DNA of 64,000 nucleotides from positions 496,001 through 560,000 of the forward strand of contig JARFXP010000002.1 in assembly GCA_029194675.1 (NCBI GenBank), read 5' to 3'. Below are positions 8,720 through 18,815 of the stretch, one piece after another. The translations under genes and the position numbers were made by a program. The notes beneath the pieces were generated by a model, which worked only from the letters and a program-made list of their open reading frames with translations, was not told where the DNA came from and ran no database searches. Source of the stretch: Nitrospira sp. Lineage in GTDB: Bacteria > Nitrospirota > Nitrospiria > Nitrospirales > Nitrospiraceae. Each line of letters starts with the position of its first letter. Within the stretch, counting starts at the first letter, position 1.

Positions 8720-9232
8720 ATGGCTGATGTAGGCGGGCAGACACGGGCAACAATAGCCGTGACGAGTAAGGGGCAAGCGATGGGAGAAATCGTGCTGAAA
8801 TTTTTCCCGGACGTGGCGCCCGATCACGTCAACAACTTCGTCAAGCTTTGCCAAGAGGGATTTTACAATGGGACGACGTTTCATCGCGTCATCCCCGGTT
8901 TCATGATTCAGGGAGGAGATCCCAACAGTAAGAATTCCGATCGTTCATCCCACGGAATGGGCGGACCTGGTTATAAGGTGAAGGCGGAGTTCAACAGTAC
9001 GCCGCACAAGCGAGGCATTGTTTCCATGGCTCGCGCGAACGATCCGGATAGCGCGGGGTCACAGTTCTTTATTTGCGTTGCAGACGCCAATTTCCTCGAC
9101 TGGCAATATACGGTCTTCGGGGAGGTGGTCACCGGAATGGAGGTTGCCGACAAGATCGTCAATTTGAAGCGCGACGGGCGAGACAACCCCCTGGAGCGTG
9201 CGGAGATGACCGTGACGATAAGCAAAGCTTGA
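8720..9232 (+). CDS. Cyclophilin-type peptidyl-prolyl cis-trans isomerase
   Basis: The 170-residue product is a single cyclophilin domain. It shows FPDVAPDHVNNFVKLCQEGFYNG, the catalytic FHRVIPGFMIQGGDP (Arg, Phe, Gln), GIVSMARANDPDSAGSQFFI and the C-terminal VFGEVVTGMEVADKI. No signal peptide is seen, so it is cytoplasmic. It speeds proline isomerisation during folding. AGAAAGGA precedes the ATG. Confidence 0.95.
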   Translation: MADVGGQTRATIAVTSKGQAMGEIVLKFFPDVAPDHVNNFVKLCQEGFYNGTTFHRVIPGFMIQGGDPNSKNSDRSSHGMGGPGYKVKAEFNSTPHKRGIVSMARANDPDSAGSQFFICVADANFLDWQYTVFGEVVTGMEVADKIVNLKRDGRDNPLERAEMTVTISKA

Positions 9233-9253
9233 AGCTAAGGCAGAAGGTCAAAA

Positions 9254-9964
9254 ATGCCGTTGAACTTCCGTTGTCTGATCTTAGCTTTGACATCAGCCTT
9301 CCTGCTGGTCGGTTGTGCCATTCCTCAAGTCCCGTCACGGATTGTCTATGAGGACCCGGTCAATTACGTGCGACTGGAAGAAGACGCCGGTGTTCTAGCT
9401 GAATGGCCTCCAAGTCATCATGCCCATCCCATCACGATAGAGCCGGGACAGGTACGCGAGATTCTGTCAGGCCTGAAGGTGCGAGAACATCGGATTGCAT
9501 TGCAACGGTGGTTCAAGGGCGAGGCAGAGCTAGTTGCAGCCTTCACCGATGAGGAACTGGCGATTTTGTCTGTACGGATATCGGAGGCGCTAGCGGAGGC
9601 GAAGTATAACGAACGTGTCACCTTCTACTTGAGTCAACCGCAAACATTGACGAGGCGAATCATCACGACGGGCGGCCTCTACGTTCATGGAACGGAACTG
9701 CATATCCTTCTGGGAAACTGGCGGATCCTTTACGGCATTCCGGCTTATGGGATGATCTATGATCGGCGTTACCCTATGCGACCGACTGCGGCGAAGGGAT
9801 TCGATCTGCTCTTTCAGCCTTCCGAAGCCGTGATTCCGGTGAAGAGCAGCCTGCTGGACGGAATTTTGGCCAATGCGAAGGACGAACTCATCATCGATTT
9901 GACCAAGCTCGATCCGCCCGATCCGGAGGTTTCTCTCATTCATAAGGTGTTGTCTGAATCCTGA
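9254..9964 (+). CDS. Lipoprotein of unknown function
   Basis: The 236-residue product starts with a lipoprotein signal ending in the lipobox LLVGC (residue 21), then shows a conserved-looking soluble domain (EPGQVREILSGLKVREHRIA and TGGLYVHGTELHILLGNWR). No known domain is recognised. The C-terminal half mixes beta strands with a charged helix. It is the last gene of the tatC-propeller-cyclophilin run and probably sits in the outer membrane facing the periplasm. Confidence 0.75.
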   Translation: MPLNFRCLILALTSAFLLVGCAIPQVPSRIVYEDPVNYVRLEEDAGVLAEWPPSHHAHPITIEPGQVREILSGLKVREHRIALQRWFKGEAELVAAFTDEELAILSVRISEALAEAKYNERVTFYLSQPQTLTRRIITTGGLYVHGTELHILLGNWRILYGIPAYGMIYDRRYPMRPTAAKGFDLLFQPSEAVIPVKSSLLDGILANAKDELIIDLTKLDPPDPEVSLIHKVLSES

Positions 9965-10049
9965 GTCGATGTGTGTACGACCGCGAGCGACACGGCGTTC
10001 GAGTTGATACGAGGAGAGGTCGCTGGAAGAAAAGCGGTAGAGAAAAGCC

Positions 10050-10470
10050 TTATCGACCAATTGGACCCCAAAGATACATTTTGGGTACTTCCATCAACGC
10101 TTCGACGATGGACTTCCATCCGAGCTTGCTTTGGCCTTCAATCCGATCGGAAAAACGGATGGGTAATTCTCTCACATCCGCACCCAGCTGCAGTGCCCGC
10201 CAGGCCAACTCTACTTGAAAGATGTACCCTTTCGCCCGGACGGTTGCAAGGTTCATTCGCGCCAAGAGCTCACGGCGATAGCAGCGGAATCCTCCCGTCC
10301 AGTCGTGGATGGTTGAACCCAGGAAGAGGCTGACGTAGGCATTCCCGCAGCGAGAGACGAAGCGACGACTTGCGTTCCAGTTTTCGGTCCCTCCGCCGGC
10401 CACATAGCGACTCCCAATCACCATTGGCGCGTTCATTGTAAGTTGGGAGGATAATCACAACCGATTGTTT
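10050..10470 (-). pseudogene. Family 2 glycosyltransferase (polyprenyl-phosphate mannosyltransferase-like) with internal deletion
   Basis: The C-terminal half, 10050-10436, reads MVIGSRYVAGGG, then TIHDWTGGFRCYRRELL and GQSKLGWKSIVEAL. This is the second half of a dolichyl/polyprenyl-phosphate mannose synthase-like GT2. Immediately upstream in another frame (10428-10467) is SVVIILPTYNER, the GT2 N-terminus. The roughly 80-90 residues that should separate PTYNER from MVIGSRY, including the DxD nucleotide-sugar site, are missing and the frame shifts at the junction. The gene cannot make an active enzyme as read. A true deletion or an assembly error would look the same. Confidence 0.8.
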
Positions 10471-10866
10471 GAAATCGAACGGTGAGGCGGGGACGGGCTG
10501 TTTACCTGCCGCCGATTGGGAATGCTCAAGATGCAGGTTTCCCGTATCATATCGGCTGATAGCAATGCGCGCACTGTCGGCGCCTCGGGCGATCAATTCC
10601 TCGGCAAGCTCGAAGTCCGAGACGGCGTATGCTTCATCTGGGCTTAGCTCTTTGAGAGGAAGGACACAGTTGTTCTCGCTGACGGGACAGTAGCGTACGG
10701 CAGGTGCTGAAGTCTTCTCTCCCGATAATGGCAGCGAGAGTGATTCGCCAGGTGGGCATGGGAGTCCTCATGGAACCAGATCCGGAGACGGGCGGCATTG
10801 TAAACGACGATGGATACCCGTGCAAGCCGAAGTCTACCCGGCTGTCCGTGCCCACTTACGTGCTTT
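10471..10866. other. Region without a recognisable gene; degenerate open stretches on the minus strand
   Basis: About 400 bases between the GT2 relic and the next promoter. The minus strand is open in the frame of the GT2 N-terminus from about 10765 to 10430 (including LSPDEAYAVSDFELAEELIA and ARGADSARIAISRYDTG) but has no convincing ATG/GTG start. A second frame upstream reads VSIVVYNAARLRIWFHED. These look like coding scraps from lost genes. I cannot name the families. Confidence 0.4.
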
Positions 10867-10896
10867 TTGACAGCGCGGGAACGGCTATGCTACAGT
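10867..10896 (+). promoter_or_regulatory. Putative sigma-70 promoter of the flavoprotein gene
   Basis: TTGACA (10867-10872) and TACAGT (10891-10896) are spaced by 18 bases, about 57 bases before the ATG at 10954. The -35 box is perfect and the -10 box is weak. Confidence 0.5.
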
Positions 10897-10953
10897 CCGC
10901 GAACTGGTGATATTCCAGGTCGTTCTCTCCTTATTTTCTTAAGGAACACTGTT

Positions 10954-12312
10954 ATGGGTGGGACACAGGCGCACGTGGTAATCGTGGCGGGAGCGGGACC
11001 GGCCGGACTGGCTGTTGCCAGTGCGCTTTCGAAGGTCGGTCACGAAATCATTATTCTCAATCGCGATATCAAATTCGGCGGGTTGGCTGAATACGGGATA
11101 TTCCCTTCTAAACTGAAACTTCGTGGTGGGCTCAAGAAACAGTACTGGGAACTTCTTCAGCAGAAAAACGTTCATTATTTTGGGAATGTCTCCATCGGGA
11201 ACGGAAAGGACCTCACGGTCGAAGATGTGCGCGGGCTGGGTGCAAGCGCGATTGTCTTTACGATCGGTGCGCAGGGAACCAAGGCCATTGGCGTCGAGGG
11301 GGACTCGGCGCAAGGCGTCTTTCACGCAAAAGATGTGGTCTATCACTTCAATCGTTTACCGGGGTTTGGCGACCGCCCATTTGAAATGGGGAAACATGCC
11401 GCAGTGATCGGGGCGGGAGATGTGATGGTGGATATTGCCCACTGGTTGATCCGCTACAAGAAGGTTGAGAGGGTCACGGCAATTGTCAGGCGGGGACCAG
11501 TGGAACGTAAGTACAATCCAAAGGAGATTCGCAGTATCTGTGCCAATATGGACGTCGAGGGAATCAAAGCGGAGTTTGAGCGCATCAAGGACCGTCTCGC
11601 CAAGGTCGGCCAGAATCCCGATGAAGTCTTGAAGGCATTCACCGACGAATTTACCAAATGTGAGCCGAAGGTGACCGAGACGAAGATGGGGTTTCGGTTC
11701 CTCGCGTCGCCGAAGCGTATTCTGGTCGACGGCGATAATCGGGTTCGCGGACTTGAAATGGAGGACAACCGGCTCGACCCTAAAGGTCAAGATACCGTTG
11801 CCGTGGGCTTGAAGCAGCACTATGAATTTCCCTGTGATGCGGTTGTTTTTGCCGTCGGCGACAAGGTGGATGAGACGGTCGGGTTACCCTATAAGAACGG
11901 TATGTTCTCCACGAACCCGAATAAGACCGGTAATGATCCCGATGATGCGCTCTTTCAGGCTTACGATGAATCTACAGGCCAGGTGATGGAGGGCGTGTTT
12001 TTGGCCGGTTGGGCTCGGAAAGCCAGTGAGGGCCTTGTCGGCGTCGCGAAGCGTGACGGTGATTGGTGTGCCGAAGTCGTCGAGCGCTATCTGATGACCA
12101 AGAGCGGCAAAGACGCCAAGATTGTCCTTGCTCACTTGCACTCGCTTCTCGGAAAGCGGCAAAGTCGTCCGGTCGATGTGAATGGCTTACGGGCACTCGA
12201 TGTGGCGGAACGCTCGTTCGCTGGGAAAGCCGACTGCATCGGAGAGTTCAAATTTTCAGCAAATCAGGACATGCTCAAATACATTGAGCAAGCGAGAGCA
12301 TACACTAGTTGA
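10954..12312 (+). CDS. FAD/NAD(P)-dependent oxidoreductase, GltD/adrenodoxin-reductase-like
   Basis: The product has 452 residues. ATG 10954 is chosen over upstream possibilities because AAGGAA precedes it and the dinucleotide-binding fold follows at once (VVIVAGAGPAGLAVASAL). A second Rossmann motif (AAVIGAGDVMVDIAHWLI) binds NAD(P)H. The C-terminal part has the flavin-site pattern GVFLAGWARKASEGLVGVAK, as in glutamate synthase small subunits and ferredoxin-NADP reductases of the adrenodoxin reductase type. No Fe-S domain or gltB neighbour is present, so the electron partner, perhaps ferredoxin, is unknown. It converges on nadK with 12 bases between the stops. Confidence 0.85.
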   Translation: MGGTQAHVVIVAGAGPAGLAVASALSKVGHEIIILNRDIKFGGLAEYGIFPSKLKLRGGLKKQYWELLQQKNVHYFGNVSIGNGKDLTVEDVRGLGASAIVFTIGAQGTKAIGVEGDSAQGVFHAKDVVYHFNRLPGFGDRPFEMGKHAAVIGAGDVMVDIAHWLIRYKKVERVTAIVRRGPVERKYNPKEIRSICANMDVEGIKAEFERIKDRLAKVGQNPDEVLKAFTDEFTKCEPKVTETKMGFRFLASPKRILVDGDNRVRGLEMEDNRLDPKGQDTVAVGLKQHYEFPCDAVVFAVGDKVDETVGLPYKNGMFSTNPNKTGNDPDDALFQAYDESTGQVMEGVFLAGWARKASEGLVGVAKRDGDWCAEVVERYLMTKSGKDAKIVLAHLHSLLGKRQSRPVDVNGLRALDVAERSFAGKADCIGEFKFSANQDMLKYIEQARAYTS

Positions 12313-12324
12313 AGGGCAACGTCT

Positions 12325-13185
12325 TCAGCCATGACCCCATTTCAGTTTTTCCCGCAACACTTCATAATAGTGGCTTTCTGGGAATCTGATCAATCTCGTC
12401 CGATAGTCTGAAGCCCGGATCACTGCCGTATCGCTCTGTGTCATGGCAACGCCGACTTGCCCATCAAGTGTGGCCATCGATCCCTCATCCTTACTTGTCA
12501 ACGTCACTTCAATGACGACATCGCCTTGTACGATCAACGGGCGATGCGTCAAGGTGTGCGGACAGATAGGGGTCAAGATGAGCGCCTGGAGGGCGGGGTT
12601 CATGATGGGACCTCCAGCAGAGAGGGAGTAGGCGGTAGAGCCTGTCGGTGTTCCGATGATCAGGCCGTCACCTCGTAGATTTGTCACGAATTGGCCCCCT
12701 ATGGCGATCTGTAGCTCGATCATACGAGCGAGGGTGCCTTTACTGATGACGACATCATTGAGTACGATTCCTCGCGCAACTGTTTCTCCGTGACGATGCA
12801 CATGCGTCGCTAACATGAGTCGTTCATCGAGAGTGTAGTCGTTGGTGAACACACGTTCCAGCGAAGGATAGAGGTTGTCCAGCCGCACCTCGGTTAAGAA
12901 TCCGAGCCCGCCCATGTTGACCCCTAGGATTGGAATACTCCGTTCTGCTGCTAGTCGTGCTGCACTCAGAATGGTTCCGTCGCCGCCCAGCACCAACAGC
13001 ACATCGGCTTTTTCGGCGAGCTGAGTTTTCTGAATTCCGCCCGGTTCGTTCAGTAACGTGGCAGACGTTGTATCGAGAAAGACATTGATACTGCGGTCTC
13101 GGAGCCACGCAACGACCCCGAGCAACGTGGCTTTGACTTCGGGGAACTTGGGTTTGGTGAGAATCCCGATACTTTTACTTTTCAT
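12325..13185 (-). CDS. nadK: NAD kinase
   Basis: NAD kinase phosphorylates NAD to NADP. The 286-residue product contains the catalytic GGDGT motif (LVLGGDGTILSAARL, about residues 64-78), the NE/D region, and TPTGSTAYSLSAGGPI at about 176-191, both family hallmarks. The start ATG at 13185 gives the expected length. It is a single gene transcribed divergently from clpC. Confidence 0.96.
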   Translation of the reverse strand: MKSKSIGILTKPKFPEVKATLLGVVAWLRDRSINVFLDTTSATLLNEPGGIQKTQLAEKADVLLVLGGDGTILSAARLAAERSIPILGVNMGGLGFLTEVRLDNLYPSLERVFTNDYTLDERLMLATHVHRHGETVARGIVLNDVVISKGTLARMIELQIAIGGQFVTNLRGDGLIIGTPTGSTAYSLSAGGPIMNPALQALILTPICPHTLTHRPLIVQGDVVIEVTLTSKDEGSMATLDGQVGVAMTQSDTAVIRASDYRTRLIRFPESHYYEVLREKLKWGHG

Positions 13186-13209
13186 GGATCGCGTGTGCGT
13201 GAACGGGGC

Positions 13210-13245
13210 AAAAAGGAGCGTGATTGTATCGGGACGCTTCTTTTT
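13210..13245. other. 12-bp hairpin in the nadK-clpC divergent region
   Basis: AAAAAGGAGCGT (13210-13221) and ACGCTTCTTTTT (13234-13245) can pair over 12 positions with one G-T wobble and a 12-base loop. A and T runs flank it on either side, so it has the shape of a bidirectional intrinsic terminator, yet it lies just upstream of the nadK start. It could be a leader attenuator for nadK. Confidence 0.45.
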
Positions 13246-13352
13246 ATGTCAACGCACGGCTGATCGCATTCATGGGTGTGTCATGCAGAAAGCAAAGAAA
13301 CAGCGAGCGATGTTTACCGTACGTATCACGCCGTTTTGTTATCCGCTCAACC

Positions 13353-13381
13353 TTGACTCTCAACAGTACTGTGGTTAGAAT
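13353..13381 (+). promoter_or_regulatory. Sigma-70 promoter of clpC
   Basis: TTGACT (13353-13358), a 17-base spacer and TAGAAT (13376-13381) match the consensus closely, 70 bases upstream of the clpC ATG. Confidence 0.7.
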
Positions 13382-13450
13382 TAGGCCAAGGTTTTTCAAC
13401 GGTTTTGCTCGAACGCGGCCAGGATTCGTCGTCACGAGTAAGGAGGCAGG

Positions 13451-15877
13451 ATGTTCGAACGATTCACGGACAAAGGTCGAAAGATCATCATTCTCGCGCG
13501 CGAGGAAGCCGAGCGACACCAGAACGACTATCTAGGGACTGAACATCTTGTCTTGGCCATACTTCGCGAGTCCGACGGCATTGCTCTCATGATTTTGAAA
13601 AAGATGGGGCTTTCTACGGAGCAGATCAGGTTAGAAATCGAGCGAAATCTGCCTGGAGGAGGGACCACCATGACGTTCGGGGAGATTCCCTTTAGTCCAC
13701 GCGTCAAGAAGGTCATTGAATACGGCGTCGAAGAAGCCCGCCTGCTGGGCCACAATCACATCGGCAGCGAGCATCTTCTTCTCGGCCTTCTTCGTGAAGA
13801 AGAAGGGATAGGTGGAAAGATTCTTCGTAGTTTGGGCGCAAATCTGTTGACCGCACGGCAGTTAACTGTGACGTTTCTGCGCAAATCGGCTCCGCGAGAG
13901 CGGGATAGGAAAAGCAATACTCCAGCTCTCGATGAATTCGGACGTGATCTGACCCAACTGGCTCAAGAAGGTCAACTGGATCCTGTGATCGGCAGGGCTG
14001 ACGAAATTGAGCGTGTCCTGCAGATCCTCAGTCGAAGGAGCAAGAATAACCCTGTACTGATCGGTGAATCTGGCGTTGGAAAAACCGCCATCGTGGAAGG
14101 GCTTGCTCAGCGGATCGTTCAATCTGAAGTTCCCGACAATCTGCTCTCTCGTCGGGTCATCGCCTTGGATCTAGGTTCTTTAGTCGCCGGTACCAAATAC
14201 CGCGGGCAGTTCGAAGAACGTCTCAAGGTCGTGATGAAGGAGATTGTCCAAGCTGGCAATATTATCATTTTCATCGATGAGCTGCATACGCTGGTTGGAG
14301 CAGGAGCTGCAGAGGGATCCATCGATGCCTCCAATATGTTGAAGCCGGCCTTGTCGCGCGGCGAGATCCAATGCATTGGGGCCACGACGTTGGATGAGTA
14401 CCGAAAACATATTGAAAAAGATGGCGCGTTGAAACGGCGATTTCAGCCGATACACGTTCAGCCCCCCAATCTCGATGAAACTGTCCGCATTATTCAAGGG
14501 CTTCGAGACCGATACGAAGAACATCACGGAGTGGAAATCACGGAGGACGCCATTATTGAGGCTGTCAAGTTGTCCGATCGGTACATCACCGACCGGTTTC
14601 TCCCGGACAAGGCGATCGATTTGATCGACGAAACCGGGTCACGGGCGAAGCTTCAGACCTATGCGCTCCCTTCTGAATTGAAAGCGATGGAGCAAGAGCT
14701 GAAAAAGGTGTCGCGGGAGAAGGAACTCTCGATCTCTATGCAGAATTTCGAGGAAGCCGTACGGCATCGTGAGGAAGAAGAGAGGTTGCGTAAGCTGCTC
14801 GACGAATCCAAGCGAGAATGGAAAAAGAATCAGGAGAAGAGCAAGCCTGTGATCGGCAAGGAGGATGTCGCTTACGTTGTCTCAAAAATGACCGGTATTC
14901 CGCTCTTTAAGCTGGAGGAAGAAGAGTCCAACAAGCTCTTGCGCATGGAAGAATTTCTCCATAAACGAGTCGTCGGTCAAAATGAGGCGATTTCGGCGGT
15001 CGCCCGCGCCATCCGTCGATCTCGTGCCGGCTTGAAGGAAGCTCGGAAACCGATCGGCTCGTTCATTTTCTTGGGACCGACGGGCGTGGGCAAGACGGAA
15101 CTGGCCAGGACATTGGCCGAGTTTCTGTTCAATAGTGAAGATGCGCTGATTCGTGTCGATATGTCCGAATATCAGGAGAAGTTTACGAGTTCTCGACTCT
15201 TCGGTGCTCCTCCCGGCTATGTGGGCTATGAAGAGGGGGGGCAGTTGACCGAGAAGGTCCGTCGTCGGCCTTATTCCGTCGTGTTATTCGATGAAATCGA
15301 GAAGGCACATCCGGATGTGTTCAATGTCCTGCTCCAAGTATTAGACGACGGCGTACTGACTGATAGCCTCGGACGAAAGGTTGATTTCAAGAACACGGTC
15401 GTCATTATGACGTCCAACATCGGGACGAAATTGATTCAGAAGGGTGTTTCCCTTGGTTTCCAGAGCACAGAAAGCGAAGCCGCCCGTCGGAAGAAGGAAG
15501 AAGTGCTCGGAGAGCTTCGGAAATCGTTCAGTCCGGAATTCCTGAACCGGATCGATGAGATCGTGATTTTCCATCAATTGGAAAAAGAACAGCTCTATAG
15601 CATCTTGGATATCCTACTCCGTGAGTTGAACCTCCGCCTCCTGGATAAAGGGATTGAGATTGATGTCGATGACGAAGTCAAGCAGTGGCTCATCAAAGAG
15701 GGCTATGAGCCGTTGTACGGAGCAAGGCCAATGCGGCGGGCTATTCAACGTGCCATCGGAGACCCGCTGTCCGATGAACTGATCAGGGGGCGGTTCAAAG
15801 AAAGCCGCAAGGTGAAAGTGGTTCTGCGGGACGGAGCTCCGACCTTCATCGAACAGGAGGCAATGGCCGAAGTATAG
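13451..15877 (+). CDS. clpC: ATP-dependent Clp protease ATP-binding subunit ClpC
   Basis: ClpC is an AAA+ unfoldase that feeds substrates to ClpP. The 808-residue product has two N-terminal Clp repeats ([13 protein letters not shown] and [14 protein letters not shown]), AAA1 with Walker A GESGVGKT near 205, a UVR/middle segment ([18 protein letters not shown] near 432), AAA2 with [11 protein letters not shown] near 542 and a C-terminal D2-small domain. The UVR motif and length separate it from ClpB and ClpA. AAGGAGG lies just before the ATG. A clear promoter and terminator make it monocistronic. Confidence 0.96.
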   Translation: MFERFTDKGRKIIILAREEAERHQNDYLGTEHLVLAILRESDGIALMILKKMGLSTEQIRLEIERNLPGGGTTMTFGEIPFSPRVKKVIEYGVEEARLLGHNHIGSEHLLLGLLREEEGIGGKILRSLGANLLTARQLTVTFLRKSAPRERDRKSNTPALDEFGRDLTQLAQEGQLDPVIGRADEIERVLQILSRRSKNNPVLIGESGVGKTAIVEGLAQRIVQSEVPDNLLSRRVIALDLGSLVAGTKYRGQFEERLKVVMKEIVQAGNIIIFIDELHTLVGAGAAEGSIDASNMLKPALSRGEIQCIGATTLDEYRKHIEKDGALKRRFQPIHVQPPNLDETVRIIQGLRDRYEEHHGVEITEDAIIEAVKLSDRYITDRFLPDKAIDLIDETGSRAKLQTYALPSELKAMEQELKKVSREKELSISMQNFEEAVRHREEEERLRKLLDESKREWKKNQEKSKPVIGKEDVAYVVSKMTGIPLFKLEEEESNKLLRMEEFLHKRVVGQNEAISAVARAIRRSRAGLKEARKPIGSFIFLGPTGVGKTELARTLAEFLFNSEDALIRVDMSEYQEKFTSSRLFGAPPGYVGYEEGGQLTEKVRRRPYSVVLFDEIEKAHPDVFNVLLQVLDDGVLTDSLGRKVDFKNTVVIMTSNIGTKLIQKGVSLGFQSTESEAARRKKEEVLGELRKSFSPEFLNRIDEIVIFHQLEKEQLYSILDILLRELNLRLLDKGIEIDVDDEVKQWLIKEGYEPLYGARPMRRAIQRAIGDPLSDELIRGRFKESRKVKVVLRDGAPTFIEQEAMAEV

Positions 15878-15916
15878 TGCTCTTTGTGATCGTTAAAATC
15901 CTCATACAAGTGTTGG

Positions 15917-15954
15917 CGGCCTCTGTGGCTGATTGCTGCAGAGGCCGTTTTGTT
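15917..15954 (+). terminator. Rho-independent terminator of clpC
   Basis: CGGCCTCTG (15917-15925) and CAGAGGCCG (15939-15947) form a perfect 9-bp stem with a 13-base loop, followed by TTTTGTT. It lies 40 bases after the clpC stop. Its position argues against translation starts for tsaD upstream of 15954. Confidence 0.85.
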
Positions 15955-15985
15955 ATCCAATGTCATCTGGCTCCTTCGTAACGAG

Positions 15986-17107
15986 ATGTGTTCCAACTCC
16001 AATCGGTCCGAGTTTCAATATGAGGCTCGATGGCGTCCGGGCTCGGTTCTTGGAATCGAGTCTTCATGCGACGAAACGGCTGCAGCCCTACTCAGTTGTG
16101 AAGGAGAAGTGCTTTCCAACGTCGTGTCTTCACAAGTGGCCGTCCATGAAAAATTCGGTGGCGTCGTCCCGGAGTTAGCCGCGCGAGCTCACCTTGGGAA
16201 GATCGACATGGTGGTCAGGGAAGCCTTGGCGACGGCTCAAGTCTCGAAACATACTCTCGGTGCCATCGCAGTCACCCAGGGACCGGGATTGGCTGGGGCG
16301 CTTTTGGTAGGAGTTAATTATGCAAAAGCCTTGAGCTACGGTTTGGGTATTCCGATCATCGGGGTCAATCACCTACAGGGGCACATCGCTTCCGCATGGC
16401 TCGCCGACCCCATGTTCCCACTGTCCTGCATTGTGCTGGTTGTATCGGGTGGCCATACCCACCTCTATCGCCATGAAGTCGGCGGCCTGTGTATACTACT
16501 GGGACGCACTCGCGACGACGCCGCTGGTGAGGCGTTCGACAAGGGGGCCCAGATGCTTGGTTTGGGGTATCCGGGCGGACCAGCTATTGATCGAATCGCA
16601 CGTTCCGGTGATGTACAGGTCTTTCGATTCCCCCGATTTCACCGGGCAAAGAACAGTCTTGAGTTCAGCTTCAGTGGTCTCAAGACGGCTTTGTTGTATA
16701 AGTTGCGAGAAATGGGTGGTCCTCTGCGATCTCAACAGACTGCCGATTTGGCGGCCGGCTACCAAGAAGCTATTGTGCAGGTTTTGGCCACGAAGGCCTT
16801 CGCCGCTCTCAAGCAGTCGAACCTGGCTGCGCTTGCTGTCGTGGGAGGGGTTTCAGCTAATTCGCGATTAAGAACTGTGCTGAACGAGCGCGCGGCACGT
16901 GAAGGTATTCGCCTATCGCTGCCGCCTATCGAGTTTTGCACTGACAATGCTGCCATGATTGCCTCAGCGGGTCGTCAGTTGCTGATGAACGGAGAACGAC
17001 CACATGCAGATCTCGATATCACTCCGGCCGAGAGGTTTGTGATGGTTCATGAAAAACCCGATCAAGCATCGGTTTTTCCAAGGGATAAGGAGAAAGCCAA
17101 TTCCTGA
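15986..17107 (+). CDS. tsaD: tRNA N6-adenosine threonylcarbamoyltransferase TsaD
   Basis: TsaD transfers threonylcarbamoyl to A37 of ANN-decoding tRNAs with TsaB and TsaE. The ASKHA-fold protein shows VLGIESSCDETAAALL, the metal-binding HLQGHIASAW (HxxxH), SGGHTHLY, GEAFDKGAQMLGLGYPGG and FSFSGLKTALL. The frame is open back to a TTG at 15950, but that lies inside the clpC terminator, so ATG 15986 is preferred. Its 3' end overlaps hflX by about 59 bases in another frame. Confidence 0.95.
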   Translation: MCSNSNRSEFQYEARWRPGSVLGIESSCDETAAALLSCEGEVLSNVVSSQVAVHEKFGGVVPELAARAHLGKIDMVVREALATAQVSKHTLGAIAVTQGPGLAGALLVGVNYAKALSYGLGIPIIGVNHLQGHIASAWLADPMFPLSCIVLVVSGGHTHLYRHEVGGLCILLGRTRDDAAGEAFDKGAQMLGLGYPGGPAIDRIARSGDVQVFRFPRFHRAKNSLEFSFSGLKTALLYKLREMGGPLRSQQTADLAAGYQEAIVQVLATKAFAALKQSNLAALAVVGGVSANSRLRTVLNERAAREGIRLSLPPIEFCTDNAAMIASAGRQLLMNGERPHADLDITPAERFVMVHEKPDQASVFPRDKEKANS

Positions 17108-18794
17108 TATCCGGGGTCAGATCACAGGATTACGTACCAGCCAAGTCGCGTCGGTTGAACGACTCTACCGACGTCGTGTCTCATCCGATAAAGTCATTAC
17201 CGCGGAGCTCGCAAAGGCAATGGCCCAGCTGACCGTTGAACTCCGTCGTCCGCTCGGCGTGCTCTTGACCAGACGAGGACAAGTTCAGGAAGTGATTGTG
17301 GGAACGGATTTGACGTTGTCTTCAACAACGTTGACCTTGTTCCGTGCGGGTGCGCGATCGCTCCGTGGTTTGAGGTTCATTCGTACACAACTGCACGATC
17401 AGCCACTCAATCAAGAGGTGCTCACCGACCTCGCCTTCTTGCGACTTGATCTTATCGGCCTCCTCTCCATTACCGAGGATGGCCAACTTGGCAACCTGTA
17501 TGTAGCTCATCTGCTGGCGCCCAATTCGACCGGTCAATTGTTCAAAGTGCTCGAGGCTGTTCCGTTCCACAACCTGACAATGATATTCGACCAGTTTATC
17601 GAAGAGCTCGATGCAGACCTTCAGCAGGCGCGAGCTCACTATGCGGTGGAGAGCGGTAAGGAAGCGGCGATACTCGTCAGCGCTTCTATTAAAAGTCGGT
17701 CCGAGCAGGAAGAGCGTTTGGCCGAATTGGCGGAGTTGGCCACCTCCGTCGACGTCACAGTGGTCGATCAAGTCGTACAACGAACGTCGGATGGGCATCA
17801 GCGCTATCTCTTGGGAAGCGGCAAGATGAAGGATGTTTTGATTCAGACGCTCCATCGAGGCGCCGACATGGTGATCTTTGATCAAACCTTGTCGCCGGCT
17901 CAACTGCGAGCCATTTCAGAGATGACCGATATTAAGGTGATCGATCGGACTCAACTGATCCTGGACATCTTTGCTCGCCGAGCCCACAGTCGTGAAGGCA
18001 AAGTACAAGTGGAACTAGCGCAGCTACGGTATCTGCTTCCACGATTGTCTGGGAAAGGTGCTCAACTCTCGCGCCTGGGTGGTGGGATCGGCACTCGAGG
18101 ACCGGGCGAAACCAAATTGGAAACTGATCGTCGCCGCGTGCGTGACCGCATCACCCATTTAGAACGGGAACTGACACAGTTTGGACGCCAACAAGACCAA
18201 CGGCGGTCAAGGCGAAGTCGGCACGGACTTCCCATCGTTTCACTCGTGGGCTATACGAACGCCGGTAAGTCGACATTGCTCAACGTGTTGACGAACAGTC
18301 AGGTATCCGCTCAAAACAGATTATTTGAAACCCTGGACACGACGAGCCGCCGTCTGCGGTTTCCCGAGGATCGCGAAGTCATCATTACCGACACGGTAGG
18401 GTTTATTCGGGATCTTCCGCAAGAACTGGTCGGCGCCTTTCGGACAACGCTCGAAGAGCTCCGAGAGGCTGATCTCCTACTGCATGTTGTCGATGGCAGC
18501 GCAGCAGACATTGATATCCAAATTACGGCCGTCATCGCCATCCTTGAGGAGTTGCAGTTGAATGGGATACCGAGATTGCTCGTGTTTAATAAGTGTGACC
18601 AGATATCTCCATCGCACATCGAGTTACTCTGCCGACGTTACGGAGCCATCGGCATTTCGGCGCTCCAGCCCGCCACACTTCGTCCGCTCCTCGCTCAACT
18701 GGAAGCGCACGTGAGAGCGTTGCCAACCGGTGAACATCGGACTGTTGATCTACCGCCGCAGGGCGACGCACTGGTGCTTGCATCTCGTCGGTAA
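17049..18794 (+). CDS. hflX: GTPase HflX
   Basis: HflX is a ribosome-associated GTPase that splits stalled or stressed ribosomes. The 581-residue product has a long N-terminal domain with the GSGKMKDV and RAHSREGKVQVELAQLRYLLPR segments, the glycine-rich linker GGGIGTRGPGETKLE, and a G domain with G1 GYTNAGKSTLL near 400, G3 DTVGFIRDLP and G4 NKCD. It is longer at the N-terminus than E. coli HflX and similar to the long form. The 59-base overlap with tsaD suggests coupling; an internal start is possible but none is clearly better. Confidence 0.94.
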   Translation: MKNPIKHRFFQGIRRKPIPDIRGQITGLRTSQVASVERLYRRRVSSDKVITAELAKAMAQLTVELRRPLGVLLTRRGQVQEVIVGTDLTLSSTTLTLFRAGARSLRGLRFIRTQLHDQPLNQEVLTDLAFLRLDLIGLLSITEDGQLGNLYVAHLLAPNSTGQLFKVLEAVPFHNLTMIFDQFIEELDADLQQARAHYAVESGKEAAILVSASIKSRSEQEERLAELAELATSVDVTVVDQVVQRTSDGHQRYLLGSGKMKDVLIQTLHRGADMVIFDQTLSPAQLRAISEMTDIKVIDRTQLILDIFARRAHSREGKVQVELAQLRYLLPRLSGKGAQLSRLGGGIGTRGPGETKLETDRRRVRDRITHLERELTQFGRQQDQRRSRRSRHGLPIVSLVGYTNAGKSTLLNVLTNSQVSAQNRLFETLDTTSRRLRFPEDREVIITDTVGFIRDLPQELVGAFRTTLEELREADLLLHVVDGSAADIDIQITAVIAILEELQLNGIPRLLVFNKCDQISPSHIELLCRRYGAIGISALQPATLRPLLAQLEAHVRALPTGEHRTVDLPPQGDALVLASRR

Positions 18795-18815
18795 CCTCTG
18801 CACAATCGGGCCGCC

